NCBI RefSeq assembly: GCF_000428725.1
Contig: NZ_KE386791.1
Coordinates: 124,001 to 188,000, forward strand
Length of the DNA stretch: 64,000 nt
Direction of reading: 5' to 3'
DNA from: Psychromonas aquimarina ATCC BAA-1526
GTDB taxonomy: Bacteria; Pseudomonadota; Gammaproteobacteria; Enterobacterales; Psychromonadaceae
This document shows, piece after piece, positions 1-8,965 of the stretch. Position 1 is the first letter of the stretch. Each line of letters begins with the position of its first letter. The notes beneath the pieces are model-generated. The model was not told where the DNA came from. It made no database searches and saw only the letters and a program-made list of their open reading frames with translations. Both the position numbers and the translations under genes were made by a program.

Positions 1-38
1 ATAAAACAGCGCGGTGCTGTTGCTGTATTGTATGAGGA

Positions 39-476
39 TTAGACGGCAAACGCTCTGTATGCCTGATCTAAACCTTCAATAAGCATCTGTGTGCCGATCA
101 CAGCGAGAATTAATCCCATCATACGAGAGAGCACGTTAAGTACACTGTGGCCTAATGCTTTGACAAATTTTTCGCCGAAGACAAACAGTGTATAGGTTAA
201 GGCACACAGCAGAAAAAACGGCACGATAGTAATAAGCACTTCATAAAATCCGCCGACAGTGGCGAAATTCATCGCTGCTGCAATGGTACCGGGGCCCGCA
301 AGGATCGGCATTGCTAATGGTTATACCGCAATACTGAGCGCCGCCTGCTTCTGCGCTTTTTGGGTTTTACTATGCGGCTCACCGCCCTGGAGCATATGAA
401 AAGCAATTAGAAAAACTAAGATCCCCCCGGTGATCTGCAGCGTATAGAGGGTGATATCAAACAGATCAAAGATAAC
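39..476 (-). pseudogene. MarC-family inner membrane protein, decayed
   Basis: Read leftwards from 476, the frame gives a hydrophobic MarC-like sequence, including a TGGILVFLIAFHMLQGGEP stretch and then PLAMPILAGPGTIAA, which is the family's conserved signature. An in-frame TAA at 321-323 falls inside the conserved segment (SIAV-stop-PLAM), and another TAA at 477-479 lies just before the recognisable region. The open part after the first stop (311-39) is only 90 residues, against roughly 200 for intact MarC proteins. The N-terminal 60 or so residues are absent. MarC proteins are multi-pass inner membrane proteins of uncertain function. A sequencing error could explain one stop, but two stops plus a missing N-terminus favour a true pseudogene. 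Confidence 0.75.
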
Positions 477-662
477 TTACCATTTTCCTTCATTCAGTTT
501 TGATTCAACCTTACTGATATTCCCGCCAAGCGGCGGCGCGTATAAAAACGCCAATGAATAATCCTGCTGTTCCCTTTACCGATACTTTCTAAGTTATAGA
601 ATTAACTTGATAAATTAATACTTTATAACTCAGATCTTAATCTCAAAGTCAAGCAGCTGCAC

Positions 663-691
663 TTGACGTATCTGTAATGCAGTCCTAAACA
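663..691 (+). promoter_or_regulatory. possible promoter of the minor-pilin operon
   Basis: A good -35 hexamer (TTGACG, 663-668) is followed after 17 bp by a weak -10 (TAAACA, 686-691), about 50 bp upstream of the first minor-pilin gene. This is inference from spacing; the -10 match is poor. Confidence 0.3.
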
Positions 692-739
692 TATAGTAAG
701 TGTTATGGTTTATGGATTAAGCAACCCTAAGGGTGCGAT

Positions 740-1222
740 ATGAAAAATTCAGGTTTCACTGTTACTGAGCTGCTGGTTAGTATCGCTATATTTGCAATAT
801 TATTATTTATTGGGATACCGAGTTATCAAGGGCTTTCCGAGAGTGGTAATTTGGTTTCCAGTACGAATGGTATGATCGGTGCATTTAATTACGCACGAAT
901 TGAAGCTGTTAAACGCGGCAACACGGTTCAGTTAGGGCAGCTGGACGGATCCAGCTGGACCGGCGGTATAGTTGCATGGGTGGATCTCGATGCTGATGGT
1001 GTAAGGGATAGCGGCGAAGAGCTGCGCCTCTGGAAGGGACTGGCAAGCGGCAGTACCGTAGACAGTGTTCACAATAGAAGTGCTTTTGCTTTTCGAGCCT
1101 CCGGTGAAGTCGACAATGATGACGAATTAACAATCTGTGATAACCGTACGGGGGAAGAGGGGCGGAAAATTTCAATCTTAACATCGGGGGCTGTTATTGC
1201 TGAAAAGGTGACCTGTGGATAA
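740..1222 (+). CDS. fimT: type IV pilus minor pilin FimT/FimU-like (GspH domain)
   Basis: A small pseudopilin that would be cut by the prepilin peptidase PilD and join the minor-pilin complex that primes type IV pilus assembly. The leader is short (MKNSG) and is followed by FTVTELLVSIAIFAILLFIGIP, the class III prepilin signature with the conserved Glu at mature position 5. A GspH-type globular domain follows, ending in a Cys-containing tail. The length (160 residues) is normal. It is the first gene of the operon and its stop codon overlaps the GTG start of the next gene by 8 bp, so translation is probably coupled. Confidence 0.85.
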   Translation: MKNSGFTVTELLVSIAIFAILLFIGIPSYQGLSESGNLVSSTNGMIGAFNYARIEAVKRGNTVQLGQLDGSSWTGGIVAWVDLDADGVRDSGEELRLWKGLASGSTVDSVHNRSAFAFRASGEVDNDDELTICDNRTGEEGRKISILTSGAVIAEKVTCG

Positions 1223-1718
1223 ACATAACCCGATACCTAAGCAAAGAAAATTAAGCAGACACAGTCAACGGGGCAGTTCACTTTTAGAGATTTTGATCTC
1301 CGTGTTTATTATGGCTATTGGGTTATTAGGGCTGGCCTTAGTTCAGGTGGTAAGTCTTAATAATATTAATAATTCACAGTTTCGTTCACTCGCGACAGCT
1401 TATGCTTATGATATGGCAGAGCGGATGCGTTCCAACCGGGCGGCTGTAGCTGCTGGAGATTATGATGCAGTGACTGCCGCGGAGACAGATCCTAACTGCT
1501 CACCATGTAATTTCTCACAAATTGCACAGCTTGATGCCTATCAATGGAACCAGCAGATAAAGCAGGCTGCCAATGCCGGCGGTCTGCCGCAAGGCGAAGG
1601 AACAGTAACTAAAAACGGCAGTTTACATGATATCAAAATTGTCTGGCAGGAACAGATGCATGACGGCAGCGGAGGAAAAGTAGATACCGTTGAGTTTACA
1701 CTCAGCATTCAACTTTGA
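1215..1718 (+). CDS. pilV: type IV pilus minor pilin PilV
   Basis: A minor pilin with a longer leader ending ...HSQRG, then SSLLEILISVFIMAIGLLGLA, which is typical of PilV (Leu/Glu around the cleavage site and an IMAIGLLGLA helix). Mature residue 5 is Glu. The downstream part contains the TAYAYDMAERMRSNR stretch common in PilV proteins. It begins at GTG within the end of fimT; no better start keeps the full leader. In known systems PilV works with FimU, PilW, PilX and PilY1 as the initiating tip complex. Confidence 0.85.
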   Translation: MDKHNPIPKQRKLSRHSQRGSSLLEILISVFIMAIGLLGLALVQVVSLNNINNSQFRSLATAYAYDMAERMRSNRAAVAAGDYDAVTAAETDPNCSPCNFSQIAQLDAYQWNQQIKQAANAGGLPQGEGTVTKNGSLHDIKIVWQEQMHDGSGGKVDTVEFTLSIQL

Positions 1719-1828
1719 GCTTACATAAAATAAGAATATTTGTACCCGGCTGCGCAGGCAAAGAGTACAACACAGGGATGTCGGATAGAAAATATAAGGG
1801 CGTATATGACGTCTAGACAGAGGGATGT

Positions 1829-2815
1829 ATGGATATTAACACAATTAATAACCTCCAGTTAGTACGCCAGCGCGGTTTTTCATTAATAGAATTAATGATA
1901 GCGGTACCTTTCGGTCTGCTTGTTATGCTTGCGGTACTGCAGGTATTTACCGCTAATATACAAAGCGTCAACCTGCAGAATGCCTATTCAAGAGTTCAGG
2001 AGAACGGGCGTGTGGCGACGGAATTAATGATTCGTGATATCCGCACGGCTGATTACTGGGGATGTATACGAGATACCAGCTTAATAGTGAATCATTTAGA
2101 TACGACTGATCCGGATTATGATGCCGCATTGATGTCAAGCGGCGGCAGCGGTGTTGCCGGGGAAGATAACGTATCATCAAAAACAATTGCATCAATTAAT
2201 GTCAAAGATGATACCGATACATTAACGCTGCGGGGGGCAGGAAGTTTTTCCGGCGTAAAAGTTGTACCTCCCTATATGACACCCAATGCAGCTGCAATTC
2301 ATATCAATACCGGTGTCAACATTGCCAAAGGACAAATAATATTAATCAGTGACTGTACGGGTGCTGATTTATTTTCAAATACTGCCGGCAATACCTTTAA
2401 CAGCGGCAGTATAATCCATAATACTGGTGCACTGCCGGTTGCCGGAGCCGTGGCCAATGCCATTAAACCTATGTCGCACACCTACGAAACCAGCGCTCAA
2501 ATCATGATCCCGCATGTTAAAACCTATTTTATCGGCCAGAATTCAGGCAGCAGTTTTTCGCTTTTTAGAAGTGATAACGGTGTCGCTAGTGAGCTGGTAA
2601 GAGGAGTTAATGATCTGCAGCTGGTATATGGAGAGGATACTAACGGCAACGGCTCTGCAGACTCATTCTCGAATGCGGCTTCTGTTACTGATATGGATAC
2701 GGTGCGTTCTGTTCGGCTTAGTTTAGTGGCAGACAGCGGAGACAGTTCGTCCGGTACGACATTAGAAAGAACCTACAGCATCACTGCTAATATACGTAAC
2801 CGTACACTACAATAA
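1829..2815 (+). CDS. pilW: type IV pilus minor pilin PilW
   Basis: A 328-residue pilin-like protein with leader ...VRQRG and hydrophobic helix FSLIELMIAVPFGLLVMLAV, with Glu at mature position 5. The following QENGRVATELMIRDIRTADYWGC segment, split here by eye, matches the PilW family, which usually has 'ENGRFA...DIRMAG..GC'. The C-terminus carries the usual R-S-V-R-L-S-L strand. A 110-bp gap separates it from pilV, unusually long for this operon, with an AGAGGG ribosome site just upstream of the ATG. It is followed 13 bp later by pilX. Confidence 0.85.
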   Translation: MDINTINNLQLVRQRGFSLIELMIAVPFGLLVMLAVLQVFTANIQSVNLQNAYSRVQENGRVATELMIRDIRTADYWGCIRDTSLIVNHLDTTDPDYDAALMSSGGSGVAGEDNVSSKTIASINVKDDTDTLTLRGAGSFSGVKVVPPYMTPNAAAIHINTGVNIAKGQIILISDCTGADLFSNTAGNTFNSGSIIHNTGALPVAGAVANAIKPMSHTYETSAQIMIPHVKTYFIGQNSGSSFSLFRSDNGVASELVRGVNDLQLVYGEDTNGNGSADSFSNAASVTDMDTVRSVRLSLVADSGDSSSGTTLERTYSITANIRNRTLQ

Positions 2816-2828
2816 GGGTAAGTCGACT

Positions 2829-3353
2829 ATGCTTAAAAAACAATCCGGTGCAGCTTTAGCAGTCAGTTTAATTATATTACTGGTTGCGACGGTGATTGTG
2901 GTATCCGGCAGTCAGTCAGGAGCTTTGCAGGAAAAAATGACTGTGGCGGTTCGTGAGGCACATATATCACTGGAGATAGCAGAGTCGGGAATAAAAGATG
3001 CTGAGAACGTTATCGATGCGCTCACAAGTACTGCCGGATTTAATACATCGGGCACTAATGGTTTTTACAGTCAGGATGCAGCACCTGCAGACATCTTCGA
3101 GGCCAGCGTATGGGGTAACGCTATTACGGCGGCTGCGGCAACTACTGTCTCCGGCCAGACTGCTCGGTTTTTTATTGAAGATCAAGGGGTATTACCCATG
3201 CCGGATGAGGACTTGTCCGGTGTAAACATGACAGGCTATGGACAAACAACGGGAAGCGGTGATATTCGGGCTTTTAAAATAGTATCGCGGTCGCTGGGAA
3301 TCAACGGAAATAGCGAACGGATCGTTGTGAGTTATTACGGCAAGCGTTTTTAG
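2829..3353 (+). CDS. pilX: type IV pilus minor pilin PilX
   Basis: A minor pilin of 174 residues with leader MLKKQSG and a hydrophobic helix AALAVSLIILLVATVIVV, then a SGALQEKMTVAVRE motif that is diagnostic for the PilX N-terminal domain (consensus '...EKM..N..D'). Mature position 5 is Val, not Glu, as in the GspK-like class that sits at the fibre tip because it cannot pair with a pilin above it. It lies between pilW and pilY1 in the standard order. Confidence 0.82.
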   Translation: MLKKQSGAALAVSLIILLVATVIVVSGSQSGALQEKMTVAVREAHISLEIAESGIKDAENVIDALTSTAGFNTSGTNGFYSQDAAPADIFEASVWGNAITAAAATTVSGQTARFFIEDQGVLPMPDEDLSGVNMTGYGQTTGSGDIRAFKIVSRSLGINGNSERIVVSYYGKRF

Positions 3354-3380
3354 CCTTAAATTAGGAAAAGGAAGGCGACA

Positions 3381-6300
3381 ATGAAGAGTATATCCAGTAA
3401 AAAATTAGTTATAGAGGTAATAGCTGCCGGCTTTTTCTGCACTCATCTTTCTTATGCTGCGCCCCTGGACCTGACATCAACTCCGCTAGTTATTTCCTCT
3501 GCTGTCGATCCTAATATGATGCTCCTGCTGGACAGCTCCGGCTCGATGAGTAATATCGTACCCGATCTGCCCTATGATACAGCTGTTGATTATCGTAATT
3601 GTAACGGTACAAATATTCTAAACCCGGGCAGCCAGCTTGATATTCGCATTCAGGCTGATGGTGATTCATATTTTAGCTATGACGGGTCTTATTATGACTA
3701 CGGCAATGACGGCTCGACCGGTATTACCGGTCGAGCAAAGCGCTGTTTTGTTGATGCTGGAGTATATACAGCCCGTTTACTGGCTAACGGTACGGGAGAT
3801 CCGAAGAGTCCCAGCGGTTATCTGGCCGGGCGTTACAGCGGAAACTATTTAAACTGGTATTTTGCAGACGGATCCGGTAACGGTGCAAATTTTGGTGCCG
3901 GTGCCACCCAGCGTGCAGGCACTAATTCGCGTATGGAGATAGCTAAGAAAGCGGCCGCTGGTTTAATTTCCGGACTGGATCGTATGCGTGTGGGGTTGTC
4001 AATTTATGATGGTGAGAGCGGTGCCGACGGAGATAGTGACGGTGTTAAAATACTGGTAAATATTGGTGATGTAGACTCCCAGGAAAGTACCTTAATAACG
4101 GAAATAGCTGCAATATCTAATAGCGGTTCAACACCTTTAGGGGAGTCTCTGGAAGAGCTGGGACGTTACTTTACTTTGGGCTATCCTGCGTCAAGTAACC
4201 TGAAGATGCACCCTGGGCTGGTTAATGAGGCAGATATTCAAACATCTACGTTATTTAGTCATACGCCTGAATATAAAGCAGGCCTGAGCGCTCCCGCTCA
4301 GGTGACTCAATACTGGTGTCAGCAGAACTATATTGTTGCTATGTCTGACGGACGCCCTCAGGCCGATCAGGCGGTTAGTGCGGATCTGCACGACTATGAC
4401 GGCGATTGTGTCGGTGCAACACCTGCCTGCGGCAGCGATGACAAAAAAAGTTCTACATTAGGTTATGAATATGAGTCGAGCGGCACTGATTTTGCTGATG
4501 ATGTCGCACTGGCTATGTATGATATCGATCTGCGTCCGGATCTCAGCGACGGCAGTGTTGATATAAAAAACAATGTTACTACTTATATGGTCGGTTTTGC
4601 CGACGATCAGGTTCTTAATGATCCGCTTATAAAAGATATCGCCGCCAACGGCGGCGGCAAATTTCTTACTGCGGCAGACAGCTTAGGCCTGGTAAGCGCA
4701 TTCCGGCAGGCGTCAGAAAGTATATTTGCTCAGGTTGCGGCAGCCGCTGCTGTTTCCTTTAATACCAGTCAGCTTAGTTCTGACAGCGGCCTGTATCAGG
4801 CAAGTTTTAATACTGCCGGCTGGCGAGGCAGTTTGAAGGCGTTTTCATTGTCTGATACTGGAGTCGTTGAAAGCGAAGCCTGGGACGCTGCCGATATTCT
4901 TGACAACATGACAGCCGCTGAGCGCAAGCTGTTCAGCTATAGTGCGGACACTTCAGAAGGCATTGAATTTACATTAGCCAGCTTGAGCGCGGCTCAACTG
5001 GCAGACCTGCGTGCAGGTCCCGATGCAGATGCAGACGGTAACAGCACTGCTGACGATGATGATGTGCAGCTGCTGATTAACTATATTCGCGGAGATGATG
5101 CAAATGAGGGCAGTGGTTCAACAAACTATAGAGTCCGCTCCAGCAGCCTGGGTGATATTGTCAACTCAACCGCACTGTATGTCGGAGCGCCGCAGTTAAA
5201 ATGGCCGGATTACGCCTTCAATGATAAATTCGGCGCTTCGGGTGCGGATTATTCTACCTTTAAAAGCGGCAGCGCCGCATCGCGGACACCTATGCTGTAT
5301 GTGGGGGCCAATGACGGTATGCTGCATGGTTTTAATGCGGCATTAACAGGGACAGATGCCGGCAAAGAAAAGTTTGCCTATCTGCCGGGCAGTATCGCCT
5401 CCGCGGCAAATAATGCCGGATTACATTATCTGGCTGAACTCGATTATCAGCATCGTTTTTATGTTGACTTAAGTCCGGCTGTGAGCGACGTTTATATCAA
5501 CCGGGGAACGGGAGATGCGTGGCGTACGGTACTTATCGGCGGGCTGCGGGGGGGAGGTAAAGGCCTGTTTGCTCTGGATATAACCGATCCGACGGAATTC
5601 GCATCCCCGTCCACTAAGGCTGATGAAATAGTCTTGTGGGAATTCAGCAGTGCCGATGATATTGATTTAGGTTATACCTACAGTCAGCCGACGATAGTAA
5701 TGACGGCAAACGGTAAATGGGCTGCTATCGTTGGTAATGGTTACAATAACAGCGGCGATGGTCATGCCAAACTATTTATAATATTTATCGAAGAGGGGGT
5801 CGACGGCTCCTGGGATTCCGATGATTATATAGAAATTGATACTGGAATAGGGGATACAACGACGCCAAACGGGCTTTCAACGCCGCGCGTGGTAGATATC
5901 GATGGTGATAATGTCGCCGACCGTGTTTATGCGGGGGATTTACAGGGAAACATGTGGGCATTTGATCTCAGCAGCAGCAGTGCAAACCAGTGGCAGGTGG
6001 CTTATAAAACGGGTAACACACCTAAACCTTTATTTACTGCACGTAACAGCAGCAATCAGATTCAGCCCATTACTACAGCTCCCATCGTATCGAAAAATCC
6101 AAATTTATCAACGGTTAGCAGCAATGAGCCGAATCTTCTGGTGTTTTTTGGTGTCGGCAAATATCTAGAGGCCAATGATGTAACCAGTAATTTAGATGAG
6201 ATGAGTTACTACAGCGTTTTAGATGCAAATGAAGGAGGCAAAACCCGAACAGATCTAACCGTTCGAGAACTGCTGACAAATAACGGATTACGCGCTGTCA

Positions 6301-6806
6301 GCGGCAGCGATGTTGACTGGAATACATCGTTCGGCTGGTACTTCGACTTAGTTGACAGAGCAACAAAGGGATCTGCGGGTACCAAGCTGGGAGAACGCGT
6401 TGTTTCAGAGTCACTTCTGCGCCGTAAGGTGTTATTCTTTAATACGGTCATCCCAGACGGGACTGAGTGTTCATCTGGTGGAAAGGGCTGGCTGATGGCA
6501 TTGGATCTGGATACCGGCTTAGCGCCGTATTATGGTGTTTTTGATGCCAATAATGACGGTGTTATTGATGATGAGACCGGTGAAGCTACCGTTCTTAATG
6601 ATCTCAATCATGACGGTGTTGTTGATGATGGTGACGGGGGATATATTGGTGAGATATTTGATGACGGACTGCCCTCTCAGCCGAGTATTTTAGAAGAGAC
6701 ACAATATACGCTCGGCAGTACTGGTGTATTGACAGAAAGAAAAGTGAGCGTAGGTAAAGGCCGGCAGGAGGGACGCCTGTCCTGGGAAGAGCAGATCCGT
6801 CAATAA
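3381..6806 (+). CDS. pilY1: type IV pilus tip adhesin/assembly factor PilY1
   Basis: A 1141-residue secreted protein with a Sec signal peptide (cleavage near SYAAP). A von Willebrand A-like region begins near residue 45, with a clear MIDAS motif DSSGSMS at residue 51. The C-terminal half is a PilY1 beta-propeller: LYVGANDGMLHGF, then GGLRGGGKGLFALDI, then VYAGDLQGNMWAFDL. Near the C-terminus are two Asp-rich loops (DANNDGVIDD and DLNHDGVVDD) resembling calcium-binding sites. PilY1 controls pilus extension and retraction, surface sensing and adhesion. Its place after pilX and the matching length support the assignment. Confidence 0.9.
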   Translation: MKSISSKKLVIEVIAAGFFCTHLSYAAPLDLTSTPLVISSAVDPNMMLLLDSSGSMSNIVPDLPYDTAVDYRNCNGTNILNPGSQLDIRIQADGDSYFSYDGSYYDYGNDGSTGITGRAKRCFVDAGVYTARLLANGTGDPKSPSGYLAGRYSGNYLNWYFADGSGNGANFGAGATQRAGTNSRMEIAKKAAAGLISGLDRMRVGLSIYDGESGADGDSDGVKILVNIGDVDSQESTLITEIAAISNSGSTPLGESLEELGRYFTLGYPASSNLKMHPGLVNEADIQTSTLFSHTPEYKAGLSAPAQVTQYWCQQNYIVAMSDGRPQADQAVSADLHDYDGDCVGATPACGSDDKKSSTLGYEYESSGTDFADDVALAMYDIDLRPDLSDGSVDIKNNVTTYMVGFADDQVLNDPLIKDIAANGGGKFLTAADSLGLVSAFRQASESIFAQVAAAAAVSFNTSQLSSDSGLYQASFNTAGWRGSLKAFSLSDTGVVESEAWDAADILDNMTAAERKLFSYSADTSEGIEFTLASLSAAQLADLRAGPDADADGNSTADDDDVQLLINYIRGDDANEGSGSTNYRVRSSSLGDIVNSTALYVGAPQLKWPDYAFNDKFGASGADYSTFKSGSAASRTPMLYVGANDGMLHGFNAALTGTDAGKEKFAYLPGSIASAANNAGLHYLAELDYQHRFYVDLSPAVSDVYINRGTGDAWRTVLIGGLRGGGKGLFALDITDPTEFASPSTKADEIVLWEFSSADDIDLGYTYSQPTIVMTANGKWAAIVGNGYNNSGDGHAKLFIIFIEEGVDGSWDSDDYIEIDTGIGDTTTPNGLSTPRVVDIDGDNVADRVYAGDLQGNMWAFDLSSSSANQWQVAYKTGNTPKPLFTARNSSNQIQPITTAPIVSKNPNLSTVSSNEPNLLVFFGVGKYLEANDVTSNLDEMSYYSVLDANEGGKTRTDLTVRELLTNNGLRAVSGSDVDWNTSFGWYFDLVDRATKGSAGTKLGERVVSESLLRRKVLFFNTVIPDGTECSSGGKGWLMALDLDTGLAPYYGVFDANNDGVIDDETGEATVLNDLNHDGVVDDGDGGYIGEIFDDGLPSQPSILEETQYTLGSTGVLTERKVSVGKGRQEGRLSWEEQIRQ

Positions 6807-6855
6807 CCAGTGTATTAATATTGATTATTAACAGCTAGTGCAGCAGGGAGTTGTG

Positions 6856-7341
6856 ATGAACCGCGACAAAGGCTTTTCTCTTATGGAACTGATAACTGCG
6901 CTGGTTATTGTCGGTATATTAGCGGCTGTAAGTTATCCGCCGTATCAGGAGAGTGTTCGTAAAGCACGTCGTGCCGAAGCCCAGGGTGCGCTGCAGAGTC
7001 TGGCTCAAGCTATGGAGCGTTTCTATACCAGCAAGCGCACCTATGACGGTGCCGCTGCCGGCGGGGCAGCGACCGGTGCTCCTGAAATTTTTCCAACAAA
7101 GTCTCCCATCAGCGGCTCTAACGCGTACTATAATTTAAAAATTGTCTCAGCCGGCAGCACCGCCTACGTAGTCGCCGCTGAGCCCATTAATGCTCAGGCA
7201 GGTGACGGGGTACTAGTATTGAAGTCGACAGGAGCTCAAGGCTGGGATGTAGATAATGATGCTAACGGCCTGGTATCTGGATTAGGAGCCTCACCTAATG
7301 AAGTTGAAAGCAGTGAGTGGTGCTGGACAGTGCATTGTTAG
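6856..7341 (+). CDS. pilE: type IV minor pilin PilE-like
   Basis: A pilin with a short leader (MNRDKG) followed by FSLMELITALVIVGILAAVSYP, with Glu at mature position 5, and the usual SVRKARRAEAQGAL helix continuation. Two cysteines close to the C-terminus (WCWTVHC) would form the D-loop disulfide. A GTG at 6838 is also in frame, but the ATG at 6856 gives a normal short leader and has GGGAG just upstream. It is the last gene of the minor-pilin cluster, as in Pseudomonas and marine relatives. Confidence 0.85.
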   Translation: MNRDKGFSLMELITALVIVGILAAVSYPPYQESVRKARRAEAQGALQSLAQAMERFYTSKRTYDGAAAGGAATGAPEIFPTKSPISGSNAYYNLKIVSAGSTAYVVAAEPINAQAGDGVLVLKSTGAQGWDVDNDANGLVSGLGASPNEVESSEWCWTVHC

Positions 7342-7552
7342 CTGATACTTTAATACTTTCCCCGCAGTATGAGACAAGTCTAAATGCATATAAGCCCTGC
7401 TTTATCTTATATTTTCTCAGTCAATTATATTGAGTACTCAAAAGTCAGACTAAAAGCTTCATTTTTAAACTTTTCCTCATAATCATCAGCAAGACAAAAT
7501 AAACAATAACCAGTATCATGCGTCCAAATTATTGAAGCATACAGGTACAGGC

Positions 7553-8092
7553 ATGGATACACATTTTCAAGGTAAATTTGAAGTAGAGTTAAAATATCGT
7601 ATAAACTGCAGAGAGTCTTTTTTATCTGCTTTAGAGCAGATGAATCCTGAGGTTATGCTGGAAAATAATCTTGAACATGACTGTTATTTTGATTCAAATT
7701 TACACCGCCTGAGTAGTGACAATAAGAGTGTCTGTATAAGAGAGATGCAGCCGTCGGGTATTATGCTGTGGATAGTAAAAGGGCCGCAAAAAGACCGCTG
7801 TGAAGCACTTAATATAACAGATGTGGCTAAAGCTAAAAGTATGCTGACAACCATGGGGTTTGAAGCGGTTTTAGAGATGAAAAAAAAGCGCAGTATCTAT
7901 TTTTTAGGCAAGTATCATGTAACGCTTGATCATCTTGAAAATATTGGTCATTTTGCTGAGTTTGCCATTATGACAGATGACCAGTCAATGCTGGAAGAGT
8001 ATAAACAGCAGTTATTACAGCTTGCACAAAAATTCGGACTGGGTGAACAGCAGCAGGAGTTTAAATCATACCGGCAGCTGTATACGGCTTAA
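7553..8092 (+). CDS. cyaB: class IV adenylate cyclase (CYTH domain)
   Basis: A CYTH-fold enzyme. The N-terminal HFQGKFEVELKYR contains the ExExK metal/triphosphate motif (E10, E12, K14) in the form typical of the Aeromonas/Yersinia class IV adenylate cyclases, which make cAMP from ATP. Later basic and acidic strands (VCIREM, WIVKGPQ, MKKKRSIYFLGKYHVTLDHLENIGHFAEFA, split by eye) follow the CYTH pattern. The length (179 residues) fits. A TTG at 7532 is in frame, but the ATG at 7553 aligns with family N-termini. CYTH proteins can also be triphosphatases, so the cyclase assignment is a family inference. It stands alone with no operon partner. Confidence 0.75.
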   Translation: MDTHFQGKFEVELKYRINCRESFLSALEQMNPEVMLENNLEHDCYFDSNLHRLSSDNKSVCIREMQPSGIMLWIVKGPQKDRCEALNITDVAKAKSMLTTMGFEAVLEMKKKRSIYFLGKYHVTLDHLENIGHFAEFAIMTDDQSMLEEYKQQLLQLAQKFGLGEQQQEFKSYRQLYTA

Positions 8093-8220
8093 CATTTCTA
8101 TTTCATATATCAGGCAGGGGGGCTTGTTACTTTATTTCATTTCTGACTGGTGCTATTAATTAATAAGGCGATTTTTTAAACTAATCTAGTCCATATAATA
8201 GACTTAATGAGGGAAAGAAT

Positions 8221-8769
8221 ATGAGCGAACAGCTATTAATGAACGCAGAGTCAGCATTCGAGTATACGGGGCTGACTGCTAGTTCACCTAAACAAGACCT
8301 GTACGAGTTCTTTATCTGTGTTAATAATGACTGGAAAGAGAAGCATATAAGCGAGGAAAACTTCGAACGTAAGAGAAATGCATACCTGTCTCTTTGCTTC
8401 CATGCCGGCTATCTTCCTTTATCGTCATCTCTGGACGGGGTATCTGATGATATTGTTACCCTGTTTGACAAGATGCATAAGGAGCCGCCTGAAGATTCCT
8501 GCTCTGACACTCGTGTTAAGATTAAGCAGGATGTTTCTAGTTCCAGCTTAAAAATTAACCCTGCTGTAGCAGAGGGGAAGTTAGAATTAGAGTTCGAGGC
8601 TGATCCGGTTTCGTTAATACTTGCATTAGTAGACGGCGGTGTTAGTTCAGAGAGACTGGCCGCTGATATCCATATTTTCGACCATGAAACTGAGTATGTT
8701 GACAATGTAACAGGCTATTTTAGGTCTCTGGTCAAGGAGCTGGAGAGAATGAAAGGTGAGGAGCAGTAA
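8221..8769 (+). CDS. conserved hypothetical protein
   Basis: I do not recognise this 182-residue protein. It has a good ribosome site (GAGGGAAAG) and an ATG start. It is soluble, acidic and without a signal peptide or membrane segment. The first 80 residues look helical (LYEFFICVNNDWKEKHI), a Ser/Asp-rich linker follows, and the C-terminal part (LELEFEADPVSLILALVDGG) looks like an independent small domain ending in a charged helix. Neighbours give no functional hint. Confidence 0.6.
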   Translation: MSEQLLMNAESAFEYTGLTASSPKQDLYEFFICVNNDWKEKHISEENFERKRNAYLSLCFHAGYLPLSSSLDGVSDDIVTLFDKMHKEPPEDSCSDTRVKIKQDVSSSSLKINPAVAEGKLELEFEADPVSLILALVDGGVSSERLAADIHIFDHETEYVDNVTGYFRSLVKELERMKGEEQ

Positions 8770-8965
8770 CCTTTTATAGTCTGATGCTTACAACGCGAAA
8801 TATTCCGTAACATTATCAGCTGGTGCAGATCCAGGCTAGTTGTCCTGACAAAGGGAGTTTCAGTTATCATACTGCAGATAAATATTTACTGTTTAATAGA
8901 GCATTAAAGAAAATAAAAGATTCGACATGCTTTTGAGGAGCATGCCGAGAGTTATAGGCGGATGC

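Noticed and set aside
1719-1828. 12-codon ORF in the pilV-pilW gap
   Set aside because: Very short, no conserved pattern, and the gap can be a spacer only.
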